From positions 1-64,000 of the forward strand of contig CAISOX010000041.1 of the NCBI GenBank assembly GCA_903887235.1: a DNA stretch of 64,000 nucleotides, read 5' to 3'. The stretch comes from an uncultured Alphaproteobacteria bacterium (GTDB lineage: Bacteria > Pseudomonadota > Alphaproteobacteria > Rickettsiales > Midichloriaceae). Numbering within the stretch: position 1 is the stretch's first letter; each line of letters opens with the position of its first letter. This document shows, piece by piece, positions 28,618-39,866 of the stretch. Made by a program: the position numbers and the translations under genes. Under the pieces are notes generated by a model. The model saw only the letters and a list, made by a program, of their open reading frames with translations, was not told the DNA's origin and did not search any database.

Positions 28618-29673
28618 TTATAATTTTTCACCTGATTTTAAATACACATGCCCCAATGTAATAATCCTAGAAAAATTAGGTAGGTTAATTACCCAAAATC
28701 CATCCTTATCTTCATCTATAATTTCTACTGGAACAAATTCAACAATGCTATTGTTATTTACTACTTTAACCCCAGTTAAGCCATTTTCATCAATACTAAG
28801 AGTGGATTGAGAGATTTTGTGTGCTTTAAAATTACCCACGTCAACAAAAACTTTAACTAACTGGCCACTTTTTAATGCATTATCAAAATTTTCAGTAATA
28901 ATTTCAGCAGTATATGTTTTTGTTAACTCATTCGCTATTTCACTTAATGAAGATACCTTAGGAATAGAGATTTTTTGACCATTAATGAAGATATAAGCGC
29001 CAATGCTATTTTTAATTTGGTCAAATTGTTGATAAGGTATTTCAAATTTTATTTTTATTATCTGATTAGATGTGAATTTACCAATTTTAGAATTAATGGT
29101 AAGGTAATTGCTTTTTTTAACATCGATTTTATTAATAATTCCGTCGTAAGGAGCTCTAATAGTCGTGTTATCAAGATTTAACTGAGCTTGCTTTAATTGA
29201 CCATTTGCTTGATAAAACTGAGCTTTTGCATCAGCAATATTAGATTCAGAACCTAACCCTTTTTTCGAAAGTTTTAATGCAGATTCATAAAGTACTTCTT
29301 TACTAACCAGGTTTTCTTTTGCTGAATTTAGCTTATCAAGATAATCTTTTTTTTCTAAATCAATTATAGGATCGTTTTTTGCTAATTTTTGCCCTTCGTT
29401 CGCAAAAATATCTATTACTTTACCATCTACTTCATTAATCAAATCGATCTGATTTTTTGCTTCAATAATACCTGCAAAGATCAAAATTTTAGGTATGTCT
29501 ACGGCTTTTGAATCGATAATTTTGTAGTTCAAATTTTTATGATTCTCAACACTGTTTACCTCAGATTTTTTTTCAGAAAATAATCCACTTAACATCCATA
29601 CGACTATCACCGCAAAAAATATTATTGTTGCCTTAAGGCTCGTGGAAAAATTTTTAAATTTACTACCTAGCAT
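28618..29673 (-). CDS. RND-type efflux periplasmic adaptor (HlyD/AcrA-like)
   Basis: EVDGKVIDIFANEGQKLAKNDPI; TTIRAPYDGIINKI. Confidence 0.88.
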   Translation of the reverse strand: MLGSKFKNFSTSLKATIIFFAVIVVWMLSGLFSEKKSEVNSVENHKNLNYKIIDSKAVDIPKILIFAGIIEAKNQIDLINEVDGKVIDIFANEGQKLAKNDPIIDLEKKDYLDKLNSAKENLVSKEVLYESALKLSKKGLGSESNIADAKAQFYQANGQLKQAQLNLDNTTIRAPYDGIINKIDVKKSNYLTINSKIGKFTSNQIIKIKFEIPYQQFDQIKNSIGAYIFINGQKISIPKVSSLSEIANELTKTYTAEIITENFDNALKSGQLVKVFVDVGNFKAHKISQSTLSIDENGLTGVKVVNNNSIVEFVPVEIIDEDKDGFWVINLPNFSRIITLGHVYLKSGEKL

Positions 29674-29715
29674 ACTGCATTAATTCATTAATTATTTCAC
29701 AAATAAACAATCGTA

Positions 29716-31008
29716 TTATCTTTCTTTTACACCAGTGTAAACCTGCCTTGGCCTTCCAATTTTCATACTAGGATCTTCTATCATTTCCTTCCATTGAGAA
29801 ACCCATCCTGCTGTTCTCGCTAACGCAAAAAATACAGTAAACATCTGTGTTGGAATACCTAGTGCCCTATAAATAATTCCGGAATAAAAATCTACGTTTG
29901 GAAATAATTTTTTTTCTTTAAAATAATCATCTTTTAATGCAATATCTTCAAGTTCAGTAGCTATATCAAGCAATTTATCACCTTTTATGTTTAAATCTGA
30001 TAACATTTCATGGCAATATCTTTTTAAAACGCTCGCTCTTGGGTCATAATTTTTATAGACCCTGTGCCCAAAACCCATAAGTCTAAAGGAATCATTTTTA
30101 TCCTTTGCCTTGTTAATATATTTTGGAATATTTTCAGGTTCACCAATCTCTTCTAACATTTTAATTACTTCTTCATTTGCACCTCCATGAGCAGGCCCCC
30201 AAAGCGATGCAATTCCCGCACTTACTACAGCAAATGGGTTAGCTCCTGAGGATCCAGCTAATCTAACTGTGGAAGTAGAGGCATTTTGCTCGTGATCAGC
30301 ATGTAAGATTAAAAGTTTATCTAATGCTCTGGCAACAACACTATTTACTTTATATTCTTCAGTAGGCACCGCAAACATCATTTTTAGTAAATTTGAACTG
30401 AAGTCTAATTTATTATCTGGATAAATAAATGGTAATCCTACAGAATATTTGTATGCCATAGCCGCAAGCGTTGGGATTTTTGCAATGATTTTATGAATAG
30501 TTTCATCTCTTTGTTTTTCATCTCTGATATCTAGACTCTCATGATAAAATGCAGACAATGAACTGACTGTACCAACCATTATAGCCATGGGGTGAGAATG
30601 CCTTGGAAACCCCCTAAAGAAAAAGTGCAACTGTTCATGCACCATGGTATGGTGTTTTATAGAATTGATAAAGGTGCTTTTTTCTGTTTGACTTGGTAAT
30701 TCGCCATATAGAAGTAGGTAACAAACGTCCATAAAGTCGTTTTTTTCTGCTAATTCAGTAATGTTATACCCCCTATGTTGCAACACTCCATTTTCCCCAT
30801 CAATATAGGTTATCGATGAGTCACAAGAAGCAGTTGACATAAAACCTGGGTCATAAGTAAAATATCCTGTATTTTTGTATAAATTTCTAACATCTATTGC
30901 TGAAGGTCCCTTTGTTCCATCTATAATTGGTAACTCTATCTCTTGCTCAATATTTGGCAATTTCAAAAGGGCTTTGTTTTGCTTGTTCATTTTAAACGAC
31001 GTTATCAT
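29716..31008 (-). CDS. gltA: Citrate synthase
   Basis: [28 protein letters not shown]. Confidence 0.97.
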   Translation of the reverse strand: MITSFKMNKQNKALLKLPNIEQEIELPIIDGTKGPSAIDVRNLYKNTGYFTYDPGFMSTASCDSSITYIDGENGVLQHRGYNITELAEKNDFMDVCYLLLYGELPSQTEKSTFINSIKHHTMVHEQLHFFFRGFPRHSHPMAIMVGTVSSLSAFYHESLDIRDEKQRDETIHKIIAKIPTLAAMAYKYSVGLPFIYPDNKLDFSSNLLKMMFAVPTEEYKVNSVVARALDKLLILHADHEQNASTSTVRLAGSSGANPFAVVSAGIASLWGPAHGGANEEVIKMLEEIGEPENIPKYINKAKDKNDSFRLMGFGHRVYKNYDPRASVLKRYCHEMLSDLNIKGDKLLDIATELEDIALKDDYFKEKKLFPNVDFYSGIIYRALGIPTQMFTVFFALARTAGWVSQWKEMIEDPSMKIGRPRQVYTGVKER

Positions 31009-31067
31009 AAAAGTATGAATTGATGCTATACCTCTAATATTACTTTTTCAACACCTATTTTAGGATT

Positions 31068-33347
31068 TTAGCCAAGATAATCCAATACTTTTTTAAGGTC
31101 GGACAAATCCATCTTTGCGAATACTGAATCATCACCATGCTTTACAAGAAATCTGCGTTTACTCTGATCATAACTCTTTATATAATTAAATTCTTGATTA
31201 GATAGACTAAATATATGCCTAAAATCCTTGTCTAGCATTCTATTAGATAGGTATAGTTGAGAAGCAAAATATGGCATAATATCAGCCAAATTTTGGTGAA
31301 TGCTTTTATCTGCTATATTCTCCTGTGTTAAAAGTATCATGGCATTATTATTAGTTAATTTTTGTAACCAATTTAAAATTTGATTTTGAAATGCAGATGC
31401 TTCAAATATACTATGTGAATGATTAACGACTATAATGGTTTTTTCACCAGTTAAAAATTTAGGTAATTTTGCTAGTAATAGGCCTAAAAAAGGGTTAAAT
31501 AATTCAGGATAATCAGCAATTTCAGCAAAATCTATTCCTAGGTATTTCTCATTATTGAAAATTGTTGTGTTATCATGCCTAAAAAATTTAGCAAAAAAAT
31601 CAGCTTGAAAAAATTTTTTGTAATTAGTCTTGAGCGTTATATCGTTGGATGATTCTATAAAATTATCTAGCAATTTGATTTTTTCATCGTAGCTTTTAGT
31701 GTTGATAAGGTCTTTTGCTAATATGTTGAATTTTTCTATGTAACTTTTGTTATTTGATCTATAAGTATCATCATAAGCGCAAATTTTTAGTAATAAATCG
31801 GCAAACCAATTAACGTTTCCATCGTAGTTATCAATATTTAATAAATCAATTTGTATTGGAGATTCTTTATCTTTTTCCAGTTTAATTTTATTACCATTGA
31901 TTGATTTTAAGAATTTATCACTTCTACCTTCTAAATCTATATATATAATCTTTATGTCAAATTTTAATGATTGAGCAAGCAGGAAGTGAGTTAAAGTTGT
32001 TTTACCTGTTCCTTTGGGTCCTACAATAATTGTATTACCATTGTTTTTATAATGGTAATTAAAATTATAATATCCCCCCTTAAGAGTTCTTAATATTGTG
32101 ACTGGTTCTCCCCAAATACTGCCATTATAATTACCCATGCTTTTTGAATGAATATTGCTAAAAGTGGCAACAAAAGAGGTGGGTAAATAAAATGACCTAT
32201 TACCATAAAAAGTATTACCTGGTAGATTTAGGTAAAAGATTGATTGCAAATCAAAATCTTCTCTCACTACCTTTATCCCAAGGATATTAAATTGTTCGGA
32301 TACTGCTTCTATGTTTTCTTGTAATAAACTCGAATTGTCATAATGAAATATAATATTGATTTGAGACGAACAAAAATCATTTACTTTCCCTTTATCTGAA
32401 TTGATTACTTCATCAATATACAAGTCACCGGACATTTCCAAATTTTTGACACTTTTTAAAGCTTTTTTATAACTTTCAATATCTCTTAAAGCCTTTTTGT
32501 TTGATACTAAAGTAATTAATTCAGAAATAATAAATTGTGAATGGCACTGGGTAATAGGTTCTAAAAATTCCGTACCCACGGAACTTTTCAATTCAAGTGA
32601 ATAAATAGCTACATATTTTGTTTTGTTATCGCTCTTATTACGCAGTACATTAAAGTCTGTGCTGATATTAAAATCTGCTAATAATTCCGAAAAGTCATAC
32701 TGTTCTACTTTAATCTTTTTATACTTAAAATGCGTTAAATAATAATAGAAGGACAATGGTTCTGAGTAAAAATCATTATCTTCTTTTATTATAGTAAGAA
32801 TTTTTGATGAAAATACCTTTAATTGGTCACTTATATTTTTTGTAACGTCATTTAAAGCATTAATAGATTTTTCTAGATGCGATTTATATTTATACCTTAA
32901 AGTATAGGAAACTATGGAAGACAAAAAATCTGCAATATTAAAAAGTTTTAGTCTAGGACCTTTTTTCACCAAAGTTATATATAATGTATTAACAAGTTGT
33001 CGATCCCAATTATTTTGCTTGCACCACTCATTCTCAACAAGATTAACTATTGTGTCAGAACCTTGATATGGTTTGGGCATAATATTTTTATAATCCCTAA
33101 TCACATGTAAGTGTATGGCTATGTCTGGATCATTTACGTAATTTGCAATTGCAGACCTAACTTCAGCTCTCAAAACTTTTTCTTGGTCGATAGAATCTTT
33201 ATCTATAAACCCTTGAATTTCTATAGTCTGCACCAAATCTGCATTTTTAGTTAAAAGGGTTGTATCATTGTAATGACACACAACTGGAATAAAATCTGCT
33301 ATCTTTCCATTAAATATTCTTATATTTTCATTGTTTTTTATTTCCAC
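31068..33347 (-). CDS. VirB4-family T4SS ATPase (Walker B degenerate)
   Basis: VirB4-like N-terminal region; Walker A VGPKGTGKTTL; Walker B position reads KTIIVVNHSHS. Confidence 0.85.
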   Translation of the reverse strand: MEIKNNENIRIFNGKIADFIPVVCHYNDTTLLTKNADLVQTIEIQGFIDKDSIDQEKVLRAEVRSAIANYVNDPDIAIHLHVIRDYKNIMPKPYQGSDTIVNLVENEWCKQNNWDRQLVNTLYITLVKKGPRLKLFNIADFLSSIVSYTLRYKYKSHLEKSINALNDVTKNISDQLKVFSSKILTIIKEDNDFYSEPLSFYYYLTHFKYKKIKVEQYDFSELLADFNISTDFNVLRNKSDNKTKYVAIYSLELKSSVGTEFLEPITQCHSQFIISELITLVSNKKALRDIESYKKALKSVKNLEMSGDLYIDEVINSDKGKVNDFCSSQINIIFHYDNSSLLQENIEAVSEQFNILGIKVVREDFDLQSIFYLNLPGNTFYGNRSFYLPTSFVATFSNIHSKSMGNYNGSIWGEPVTILRTLKGGYYNFNYHYKNNGNTIIVGPKGTGKTTLTHFLLAQSLKFDIKIIYIDLEGRSDKFLKSINGNKIKLEKDKESPIQIDLLNIDNYDGNVNWFADLLLKICAYDDTYRSNNKSYIEKFNILAKDLINTKSYDEKIKLLDNFIESSNDITLKTNYKKFFQADFFAKFFRHDNTTIFNNEKYLGIDFAEIADYPELFNPFLGLLLAKLPKFLTGEKTIIVVNHSHSIFEASAFQNQILNWLQKLTNNNAMILLTQENIADKSIHQNLADIMPYFASQLYLSNRMLDKDFRHIFSLSNQEFNYIKSYDQSKRRFLVKHGDDSVFAKMDLSDLKKVLDYLG

Positions 33348-33524
33348 TTTGTAGACATAGAATTACGGTTAGATATATTTATTTCACATATAGAGGTTTA
33401 TTTCAATCACCTATACAATTTACAGAATAATTAAATCTATAAAATAGGCAACAATATTGATATATATCTTTTTATAATGACTAAAACAAGCAACTGATTG
33501 GTCAGTCAAAAATTTTTAGTATAA

Positions 33525-33680
33525 TATCAATCACTTAAAATAATTTAACATTTAAATTGAGTCTTTTTGGTGATTTTTTACATCATCTTCGCCATGTATC
33601 CAGATACGTTAGGCTCAAATTCTATAAAAATCTCTTAAAAATACTAATTTGTCTATCAAGTTATTTTAGGAAATTGGTAT
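33525..33680. repeat. Dispersed MITE-like repeat family B, copy 1
   Basis: tatcaatcacttaaaataatt...aagttattttaggaaattggtat; near-identical to 59876-60030. Confidence 0.85.
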
Positions 33681-33707
33681 AACAAGGTTAGATAGTATCG
33701 TTATATT

Positions 33708-35684
33708 TTACTTTTCTTTATTATCTTTTAAAATCTTCTTATCAAGCTCATACATCATATTTTCAAGATCCATTTTTTCAATAATGCCTAACTTATCACC
33801 TATTATTGCTATCCATTTGATAAAGTGATTATTCGTTTCTTCTGCCATCTTCATTTGTTTTTCTGAACTTAATCCTTTTATCGTTTCAAGATTGTGTTGT
33901 CTATCCATTAGCTTGATGAACATTGCTTCCACATCTTTTAGCTTATTTAGTTTTTCTAAGGTCTGCTCCAGTGTTAACTTAATCCACACTCCATCCTCAA
34001 ACCTTTTGTTGGTTAGTCTATCCACTATTTCTGCTATCCTATGGTTAAACTCTTTTTCTATAATCTCCATTGTGCATTCTGAATCTTCAATCGTATCATG
34101 GAGTAATGATGCCACTATCACATCCGTTTTGCAATAATATGTCGCTACCATATTTGCTACCGTCAATGGATGCCAATAAAATGGATGCTCCCCTGTTTTT
34201 CGCATCTGTTTGGTATGCCACTTTTTAGTAAAGGTTATTGCCTTTTCTATCACTTTCATGTTTAGCTTTATATCTTGCTCTTTACTTAGTGCCTCCAGTT
34301 TATTCAGCAGGTCTGTGCTATATTCGCATTTGCTGCTAAATTGTTCATATTCGCCATCTAGCTCATATTTAAAATCACCTTCTTCTAAGGCAGTGTCTTT
34401 CATTCTTGGTTCATCTGGATAACTATCGTAAGCGCCGCTTGACTTCTCTAGCTTCAGTAAATAACTCAATGCCCATATAAAGCCAATGATTGCTGGTGCG
34501 AATAGTACCCAAATTCCGTAATACCAAAACCATGTAGTAAGTGGAATTAATCCATATGCTACAATTGCATACCCAATTGCACTCGATATTCCGAAAGTAG
34601 TCGCTACTGCAGTGAATCTTTTGGATATAGGGAAATGTTTCATCCACATTAACAAATTTATAGTTCCTATCTGCTCTATACCAGCCTGTAAAATAAATAT
34701 CACATTCTCACCTCCTAGAGCATGAATGTTTTCTAAGCAATATGGAGTTAATAGTAAAGTGAATAATAAAATAAAACTTGATAATAGGGCGATATTAATT
34801 GGATGAATATACCTGTATAAATAAACAAAAAAAACTAAGACAGATATATCTATAATAGAAAATTTAAAGTTATGATTTATTACTTGTTCAGCTGTCATTC
34901 CTAGACTATCTTTCATAAAATCTCCTAGGTACATGTATGCTATATAATATCCAAAGGGAAATACTATTATTGAAAGGGCCATGGCTAAACAAGACCGCAT
35001 CTCTACTTTCTCATCTACTATATTATCTAATCGCTTCTGTAGCTTCATTCTAGTTTGATAGCTTACAAATTCTGGTGTTTCTCTTAGTCTTCTTCTTGCC
35101 ACCAAACCTATTACTGCAATCCCAGCCCCTATAAAAAAAGCATATCTCCAACTGAAGTTTGAATCAAGCACAAGTGATGCTATTCCTAAAGCTAAAAAAC
35201 CTCCCATTCTTGCCTGTACGTCTATTAATCCATTTGCAATGTATTTGTATGGTGATTTTAAAGTTTCTGCTAAATACACTCCCGCTCCCATTGCCTCACC
35301 TAAGGATGAAAACCCTTGCACCATCCTACATAAAAGAATCGCAACTGTTGCCCAGATTCCAACCTCTGCATATGTTGGAAACATTGCCATAGTTAAACAA
35401 GATCCTGCCATTAAAAATGTTGTGATTAGTACTGTATGTTTCCTTCCAGTTGTATCTCCAATTCTGCCTATAATATAGCCTCCTACTGGTCTAAGTACAA
35501 ATGTCATACAAAAGGCCGTTGCCCCCAGTATCTTTGCCATCATCGGGTCTGTTTTTGGAAAAAATAAGTCGTTTAGAATTGTTGATAAATGTATATATAG
35601 CATTAAATCAAAGTATTCTAATAATGTACCTATTGAAAGTAAAAAAACCGCCTCTTTTTGCGCCCTTGTGAGTTTTGTAGCCAT
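33708..35684 (-). CDS. MFS (ProP-like) transporter fused to a C-terminal RelA/SpoT-type HD hydrolase domain
   Basis: N-terminal MFS (GRIGDTTGRKHTVL, RMVQGFSSLGEAMGAGVYLAE); C-terminal WHTKQMRKTGEHPFYWHPLTVANM...ASLLHDTIEDSECT...IKLMDRQHNLETI. Confidence 0.9.
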   Translation of the reverse strand: MATKLTRAQKEAVFLLSIGTLLEYFDLMLYIHLSTILNDLFFPKTDPMMAKILGATAFCMTFVLRPVGGYIIGRIGDTTGRKHTVLITTFLMAGSCLTMAMFPTYAEVGIWATVAILLCRMVQGFSSLGEAMGAGVYLAETLKSPYKYIANGLIDVQARMGGFLALGIASLVLDSNFSWRYAFFIGAGIAVIGLVARRRLRETPEFVSYQTRMKLQKRLDNIVDEKVEMRSCLAMALSIIVFPFGYYIAYMYLGDFMKDSLGMTAEQVINHNFKFSIIDISVLVFFVYLYRYIHPINIALLSSFILLFTLLLTPYCLENIHALGGENVIFILQAGIEQIGTINLLMWMKHFPISKRFTAVATTFGISSAIGYAIVAYGLIPLTTWFWYYGIWVLFAPAIIGFIWALSYLLKLEKSSGAYDSYPDEPRMKDTALEEGDFKYELDGEYEQFSSKCEYSTDLLNKLEALSKEQDIKLNMKVIEKAITFTKKWHTKQMRKTGEHPFYWHPLTVANMVATYYCKTDVIVASLLHDTIEDSECTMEIIEKEFNHRIAEIVDRLTNKRFEDGVWIKLTLEQTLEKLNKLKDVEAMFIKLMDRQHNLETIKGLSSEKQMKMAEETNNHFIKWIAIIGDKLGIIEKMDLENMMYELDKKILKDNKEK

Positions 35685-35830
35685 GATTGTATTTAACTAA
35701 ATGACAAATTTATGAAATTAATGGTATTAATTATTTTTTATTAATTCAAGCTTCTTATTAGTTTATTTCAAAAATTCTATGTGCTAATGTAACCTAGATT
35801 AATAAGTTGAAAACATACTGTGTACTAATA

Positions 35831-37021
35831 ATGCTGGATTCAAGTGCAAAGAAAAATATAAAAAATATTTCGATAAATTTTGGACCTCAGCATCCTGCTT
35901 CTCACGGTGTTTTAAGATTGATTTTAGAAATGGATGGAGAGGTTGTTGAACGTGCAGACCCGCATATTGGTTTGTTGCATAGAGGTACAGAGAAGCTTAT
36001 AGAATACAAAACATATCTTCAAGCAGTTCCGTATTTCGATAGGCTTGATTATGTCTCTCCAATGTGTCAGGAACACTGCTTTGCCCTTGCAGTTGAAAAG
36101 TTGTTAAAATTTAAGGTTCCTTTGCGTGCTCAATATTTAAGAGTTCTTTTTAGTGAAATTACAAGAATTTTAAATCATATATTAAACGTAACTACCTATG
36201 CTCTCGATGTTGGTGCAATGACTCCATTATTTTGGATGTTTGAAGAGAGGGAGGTAATGCTGGAATTTTATGAAAGAGCGTCAGGGGCAAGATTTCATTC
36301 CGCATATATTAGACCTGGTGGAGTTGCGAAAGATGTAGATGAAAAATTGCTAGAGGATATATTTAATTTTTTTGAAAAATTTCCAAGTAAAATATCTGAT
36401 ATGGAAACGTTGTTAGATGAAAATAGAATTTTTAAACAACGCCTTGTTGATATTGGAAAGGTAACGAAAGCGCAGTGTTTAGATTGGGGATTTTCTGGCC
36501 CAATGATACGCGCATGTGGCATACCTTGGGATTTAAGAAAATCTCAACCTTATGAAATATATGAGGAGCTTGATTTCAAAATACCTGTTGGCAAAAATGG
36601 TGATTGTTATGATAGATATCTTGTGAGAGTGGCCGAAATGAAGGAATCTATCAAGATAGTTAGACAGTGCCTTGAAAAGATGCCAAAAGGTGATGTGCAC
36701 TCTGGTGATAAAAAAATTACACCACCATCAAGAAAAGATATGAAGCAATCAATGGAGGCGTTGATTCATCATTTTAAATTGTTCACGGAGGGCTATGACG
36801 TTGGACCCGGAGAAACTTATACTGCTGTGGAAACTCCCAAGGGTGAATTTGGCGTGTATTTAATAGCTGATGGAAGCAATAAACCGTATAGATGCCATAT
36901 TAGAGCGCCAAGCTTCGCTCATTTGCAGGCTCTTGAGGTCATGAGTAAAGGTCATATGCTTGCTGATGTTGTTGCAAACATTGGTAGTCTTGATGTTGTT
37001 TTTGGAGAAATAGATAGGTAA
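35831..37021 (+). CDS. nuoD: NADH-quinone oxidoreductase subunit D
   Basis: [23 protein letters not shown]. Confidence 0.97.
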   Translation: MLDSSAKKNIKNISINFGPQHPASHGVLRLILEMDGEVVERADPHIGLLHRGTEKLIEYKTYLQAVPYFDRLDYVSPMCQEHCFALAVEKLLKFKVPLRAQYLRVLFSEITRILNHILNVTTYALDVGAMTPLFWMFEEREVMLEFYERASGARFHSAYIRPGGVAKDVDEKLLEDIFNFFEKFPSKISDMETLLDENRIFKQRLVDIGKVTKAQCLDWGFSGPMIRACGIPWDLRKSQPYEIYEELDFKIPVGKNGDCYDRYLVRVAEMKESIKIVRQCLEKMPKGDVHSGDKKITPPSRKDMKQSMEALIHHFKLFTEGYDVGPGETYTAVETPKGEFGVYLIADGSNKPYRCHIRAPSFAHLQALEVMSKGHMLADVVANIGSLDVVFGEIDR

Positions 37022-37027
37022 TGCATT

Positions 37028-37555
37028 ATGTCTTCGATATTTAAAGAGCGCAATTTTGAACAACCAAAATCCTTCAAGTTTTCTGTTAGTAATCTCAAGA
37101 AAGCCAATGAATATATAAAAAAATATCCTGAAGGAAAGCAAAGGAGTGCGGTTATGCCATTGTTGTATTTAGCTCAAGAACAACATGATAATTGGATACC
37201 TTTTGCAGCGATGGACTATATTGCTGAATTACTTGATATGCCTGCCATTCAAGTTTATGAGGTTGCAAATTTTTATACAATGTTTAATAAACAACCTGTT
37301 GGAAAGTATCTTATACAAGTTTGTAGAACAACGCCCTGTATGCTTAGAGGTGCCAAAGATATCACAAAGGTTTGTAAGAAAAAGCTGAACATCGAATTAG
37401 GAGAAACAACAGAAGATAATCAATTTACTTTGGTTGAGGTCGAATGCTTAGGAGCATGCGTCGCAGCACCTCTGGTTCAAATCAATAATGAGTATCATGA
37501 AAACCTCACTCCTGAGTCAATGGAAAAATTAATAGATAAGTTGGGAAAGAAATAA
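37028..37555 (+). CDS. nuoE: NADH-quinone oxidoreductase subunit E
   Basis: VCRTTPCMLRG...VECLGACVAAP 2Fe-2S cysteines. Confidence 0.95.
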   Translation: MSSIFKERNFEQPKSFKFSVSNLKKANEYIKKYPEGKQRSAVMPLLYLAQEQHDNWIPFAAMDYIAELLDMPAIQVYEVANFYTMFNKQPVGKYLIQVCRTTPCMLRGAKDITKVCKKKLNIELGETTEDNQFTLVEVECLGACVAAPLVQINNEYHENLTPESMEKLIDKLGKK

Positions 37556-37611
37556 TTGAATTTTAATTTTGGGTTTGCTACAGTCTGTCTAATGAATTTA
37601 GGTAGAAAAAT

Positions 37612-38358
37612 ATGGCAGATACAAAATTTTACAAGCTTTTAAATTTAATCCAGAAAGGCGATAGAGATAATATCTTATCTTATGCTAAAGAGTATTCTTA
37701 TTTAGTCAAAGAAGTGGCTAAATACAAAGATGAATACGGAAACTTTACTCCCGTTTGTATGTTAATCATTGATGGAAGAAGTGATATAGCTCTAGAACTT
37801 GCAAAATTAAATCCTAACTCTGTCCTTGTAAGCTGTGGATCTTATTCAGGTTGTTCTGCGCTTGATTATCTTATAGATAAAAATGCAATAGATCTGGTTG
37901 TTGAGTTTGCAAAATTAAATCCAAAAGTTCTTGCAAATACATGTGGATTTCACAATTCTCTTACTCCTATATGTACTTTAATTGATAAAACATATATTGA
38001 TAAAGCACTAGAGCTTGCAAAATTGAATCCAAAGTCATTGCTAGAAAAATGTGATTATTACTCTAAAAATGTTGTGAATTTTTTGATCAATAGAGAAGAT
38101 ATTGATTCTGCATTAAAGTTTGGAAAAATTAATGCAAAGACTATATCTGCAAATACAATGAAGAGTTTAATTGAAAAAGAGGGTATAAAAGATGAACAAA
38201 TTTTGAGCTTTGCCAAACTTAATCCTGTTGAATTGGGTAAGGATGATGATAATCCTATAATGCATTCCATTAAACTTGGAAAAACAGAGTTGTCTGATAA
38301 ACTCATAGAGATACTTGATGAATACAATACCCATCAAGCAGAGCATGTTGATTTATAA
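37612..38358 (+). CDS. Ankyrin-like repeat protein
   Basis: Degenerate repeats of about 33-36 aa with xxIDxALELAKLNPKSLLxxC core. Confidence 0.65.
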   Translation: MADTKFYKLLNLIQKGDRDNILSYAKEYSYLVKEVAKYKDEYGNFTPVCMLIIDGRSDIALELAKLNPNSVLVSCGSYSGCSALDYLIDKNAIDLVVEFAKLNPKVLANTCGFHNSLTPICTLIDKTYIDKALELAKLNPKSLLEKCDYYSKNVVNFLINREDIDSALKFGKINAKTISANTMKSLIEKEGIKDEQILSFAKLNPVELGKDDDNPIMHSIKLGKTELSDKLIEILDEYNTHQAEHVDL

Positions 38359-38663
38359 TTAAAGTTACAGTAAGTTTAAATCATTGCTTATTCAGGCTTT
38401 ATGTGACGTTCTTTTGTTATGCAAAGAGGAATGAATTATGAGCAATCATGCGCTATAAAGCTTTGCATTTGATTGCTAAATTAAATATTACTTTTAATAT
38501 GTCATTATGCTTTTTTCAGCATTACGAATATTTTTTTTAAAACATCTGAATTTGTCTATCGGTTATTTTTAGTGATTACCATAGAATCCTTGGATTAAAA
38601 GCTTGACTTTGGAAGTAACTTGAATATGATTTGTTACCATAGTTTTAAATTAGACTGCATTAA

Positions 38664-38861
38664 GTGAAAATAAGTAAATTACTAAATTTTATTACAGAGG
38701 TTAGGTCTGAGGCATATAGGATTTCATGGCCTGTAATGAAAGACACGATGATGTCTTCATTGTTGGTTTTTATTGCGGTTATAATCTCATCATTGTTTTT
38801 TTTGATGATTGATGGAGCAATATATAAGTCTATTAATTATGTATTAACATTAGGAGGATAA
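38664..38861 (+). CDS. secE: Preprotein translocase subunit SecE
   Basis: [25 protein letters not shown]; upstream of nusG. Confidence 0.93.
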   Translation: MKISKLLNFITEVRSEAYRISWPVMKDTMMSSLLVFIAVIISSLFFLMIDGAIYKSINYVLTLGG

Positions 38862-38863
38862 TT

Positions 38864-39397
38864 TTGGTTGCCAAATGGTATATAATTAATGTCCTATCTG
38901 GATACGAAAAAAAGGTTATTGGTTTAATCAAAGAAAATGCGTTAAAAAAGCACGTAGCGGATGCTTTTAAAGATTTTGTCGTTCCTGTAGAGAATACAGT
39001 TGAAATAAAAAAAGGGAAGAAGGTTAATGCGGAAAAAAAGATTTTTCCTGGGTATGTAATGGTTAATATGGAATTGAATGACCTTACCTGGAATATAGTA
39101 AAAAATACGCAGTACGTTGGAAAGCTTTTGGGTGGGAGTAATACGCCGTTAGCTATACCAGAATTTGAAGTTAAAAGGGTTTTGATGCAAGTTGAAGAAG
39201 GTAAAGTTATCAAAGAGATGAAGAAGACTTTTGAAGTTGGTGAAAGCGTTAAAATTGTTAATGGTGTTTTTGAGACATTTAATGGTATTGTTGAGGAAGT
39301 GGAGGATGAAAAACAACGTTTAAAAGTTTTAGTTTCCATTTTTGGTAGAGAGACCCCTGTGGATTTACATTTTGATCAGGTTGAGAAAAATATATAA
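38864..39397 (+). CDS. nusG: Transcription termination/antitermination protein NusG
   Basis: [31 protein letters not shown]. Confidence 0.96.
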   Translation: MVAKWYIINVLSGYEKKVIGLIKENALKKHVADAFKDFVVPVENTVEIKKGKKVNAEKKIFPGYVMVNMELNDLTWNIVKNTQYVGKLLGGSNTPLAIPEFEVKRVLMQVEEGKVIKEMKKTFEVGESVKIVNGVFETFNGIVEEVEDEKQRLKVLVSIFGRETPVDLHFDQVEKNI

Positions 39398-39421
39398 ATA
39401 TATATAAATAAGGTAATAAGA

Positions 39422-39847
39422 GTGAAAAAAGTTATTGGACAAATAAAGTTGCAAATTTTAGCTGGTAAGGCAAATCCTGCGCCACCAATTGGACCGGCAC
39501 TGGGGCAAAAAGGTTTGAATATTGTTGAATTTTGTAAGCAGTTTAACGAAAAGACCAAAAATGAAGATCCAAGTATGAAGTTGCCAGTTATTATAACTGC
39601 GTATGTAGATAGAAGTTTTTCTTTTATAATAAAGGCTCCTCCTGTTTCAGATTTAATAAAAAAGTATGCTGGATTACAAAAAGGTTCGTCAACTCCAGGG
39701 AGAGAGAGCGCTGGTAAGCTTAAAAAGGAAGACGTGTTGAAGATTGCTGAAATGAAATTTGCTGATATGGGGCTGGATGAATTAGGTTTGGCTACAAAGG
39801 CGGTTGAAGGTACTGCTCGTTCAATGGGAGTTAGTATAGTTGATTAA
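39422..39847 (+). CDS. rplK: 50S ribosomal protein L11
   Basis: KLQILAGKANPAPPIGPALGQKGLNI. Confidence 0.98.
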   Translation: MKKVIGQIKLQILAGKANPAPPIGPALGQKGLNIVEFCKQFNEKTKNEDPSMKLPVIITAYVDRSFSFIIKAPPVSDLIKKYAGLQKGSSTPGRESAGKLKKEDVLKIAEMKFADMGLDELGLATKAVEGTARSMGVSIVD

Positions 39848-39866
39848 ATATTTATAGGTAAAGCAC

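Noticed and set aside
38833-39339. Minus-strand 168-aa ORF
   Set aside because: Antisense to nusG; spurious.
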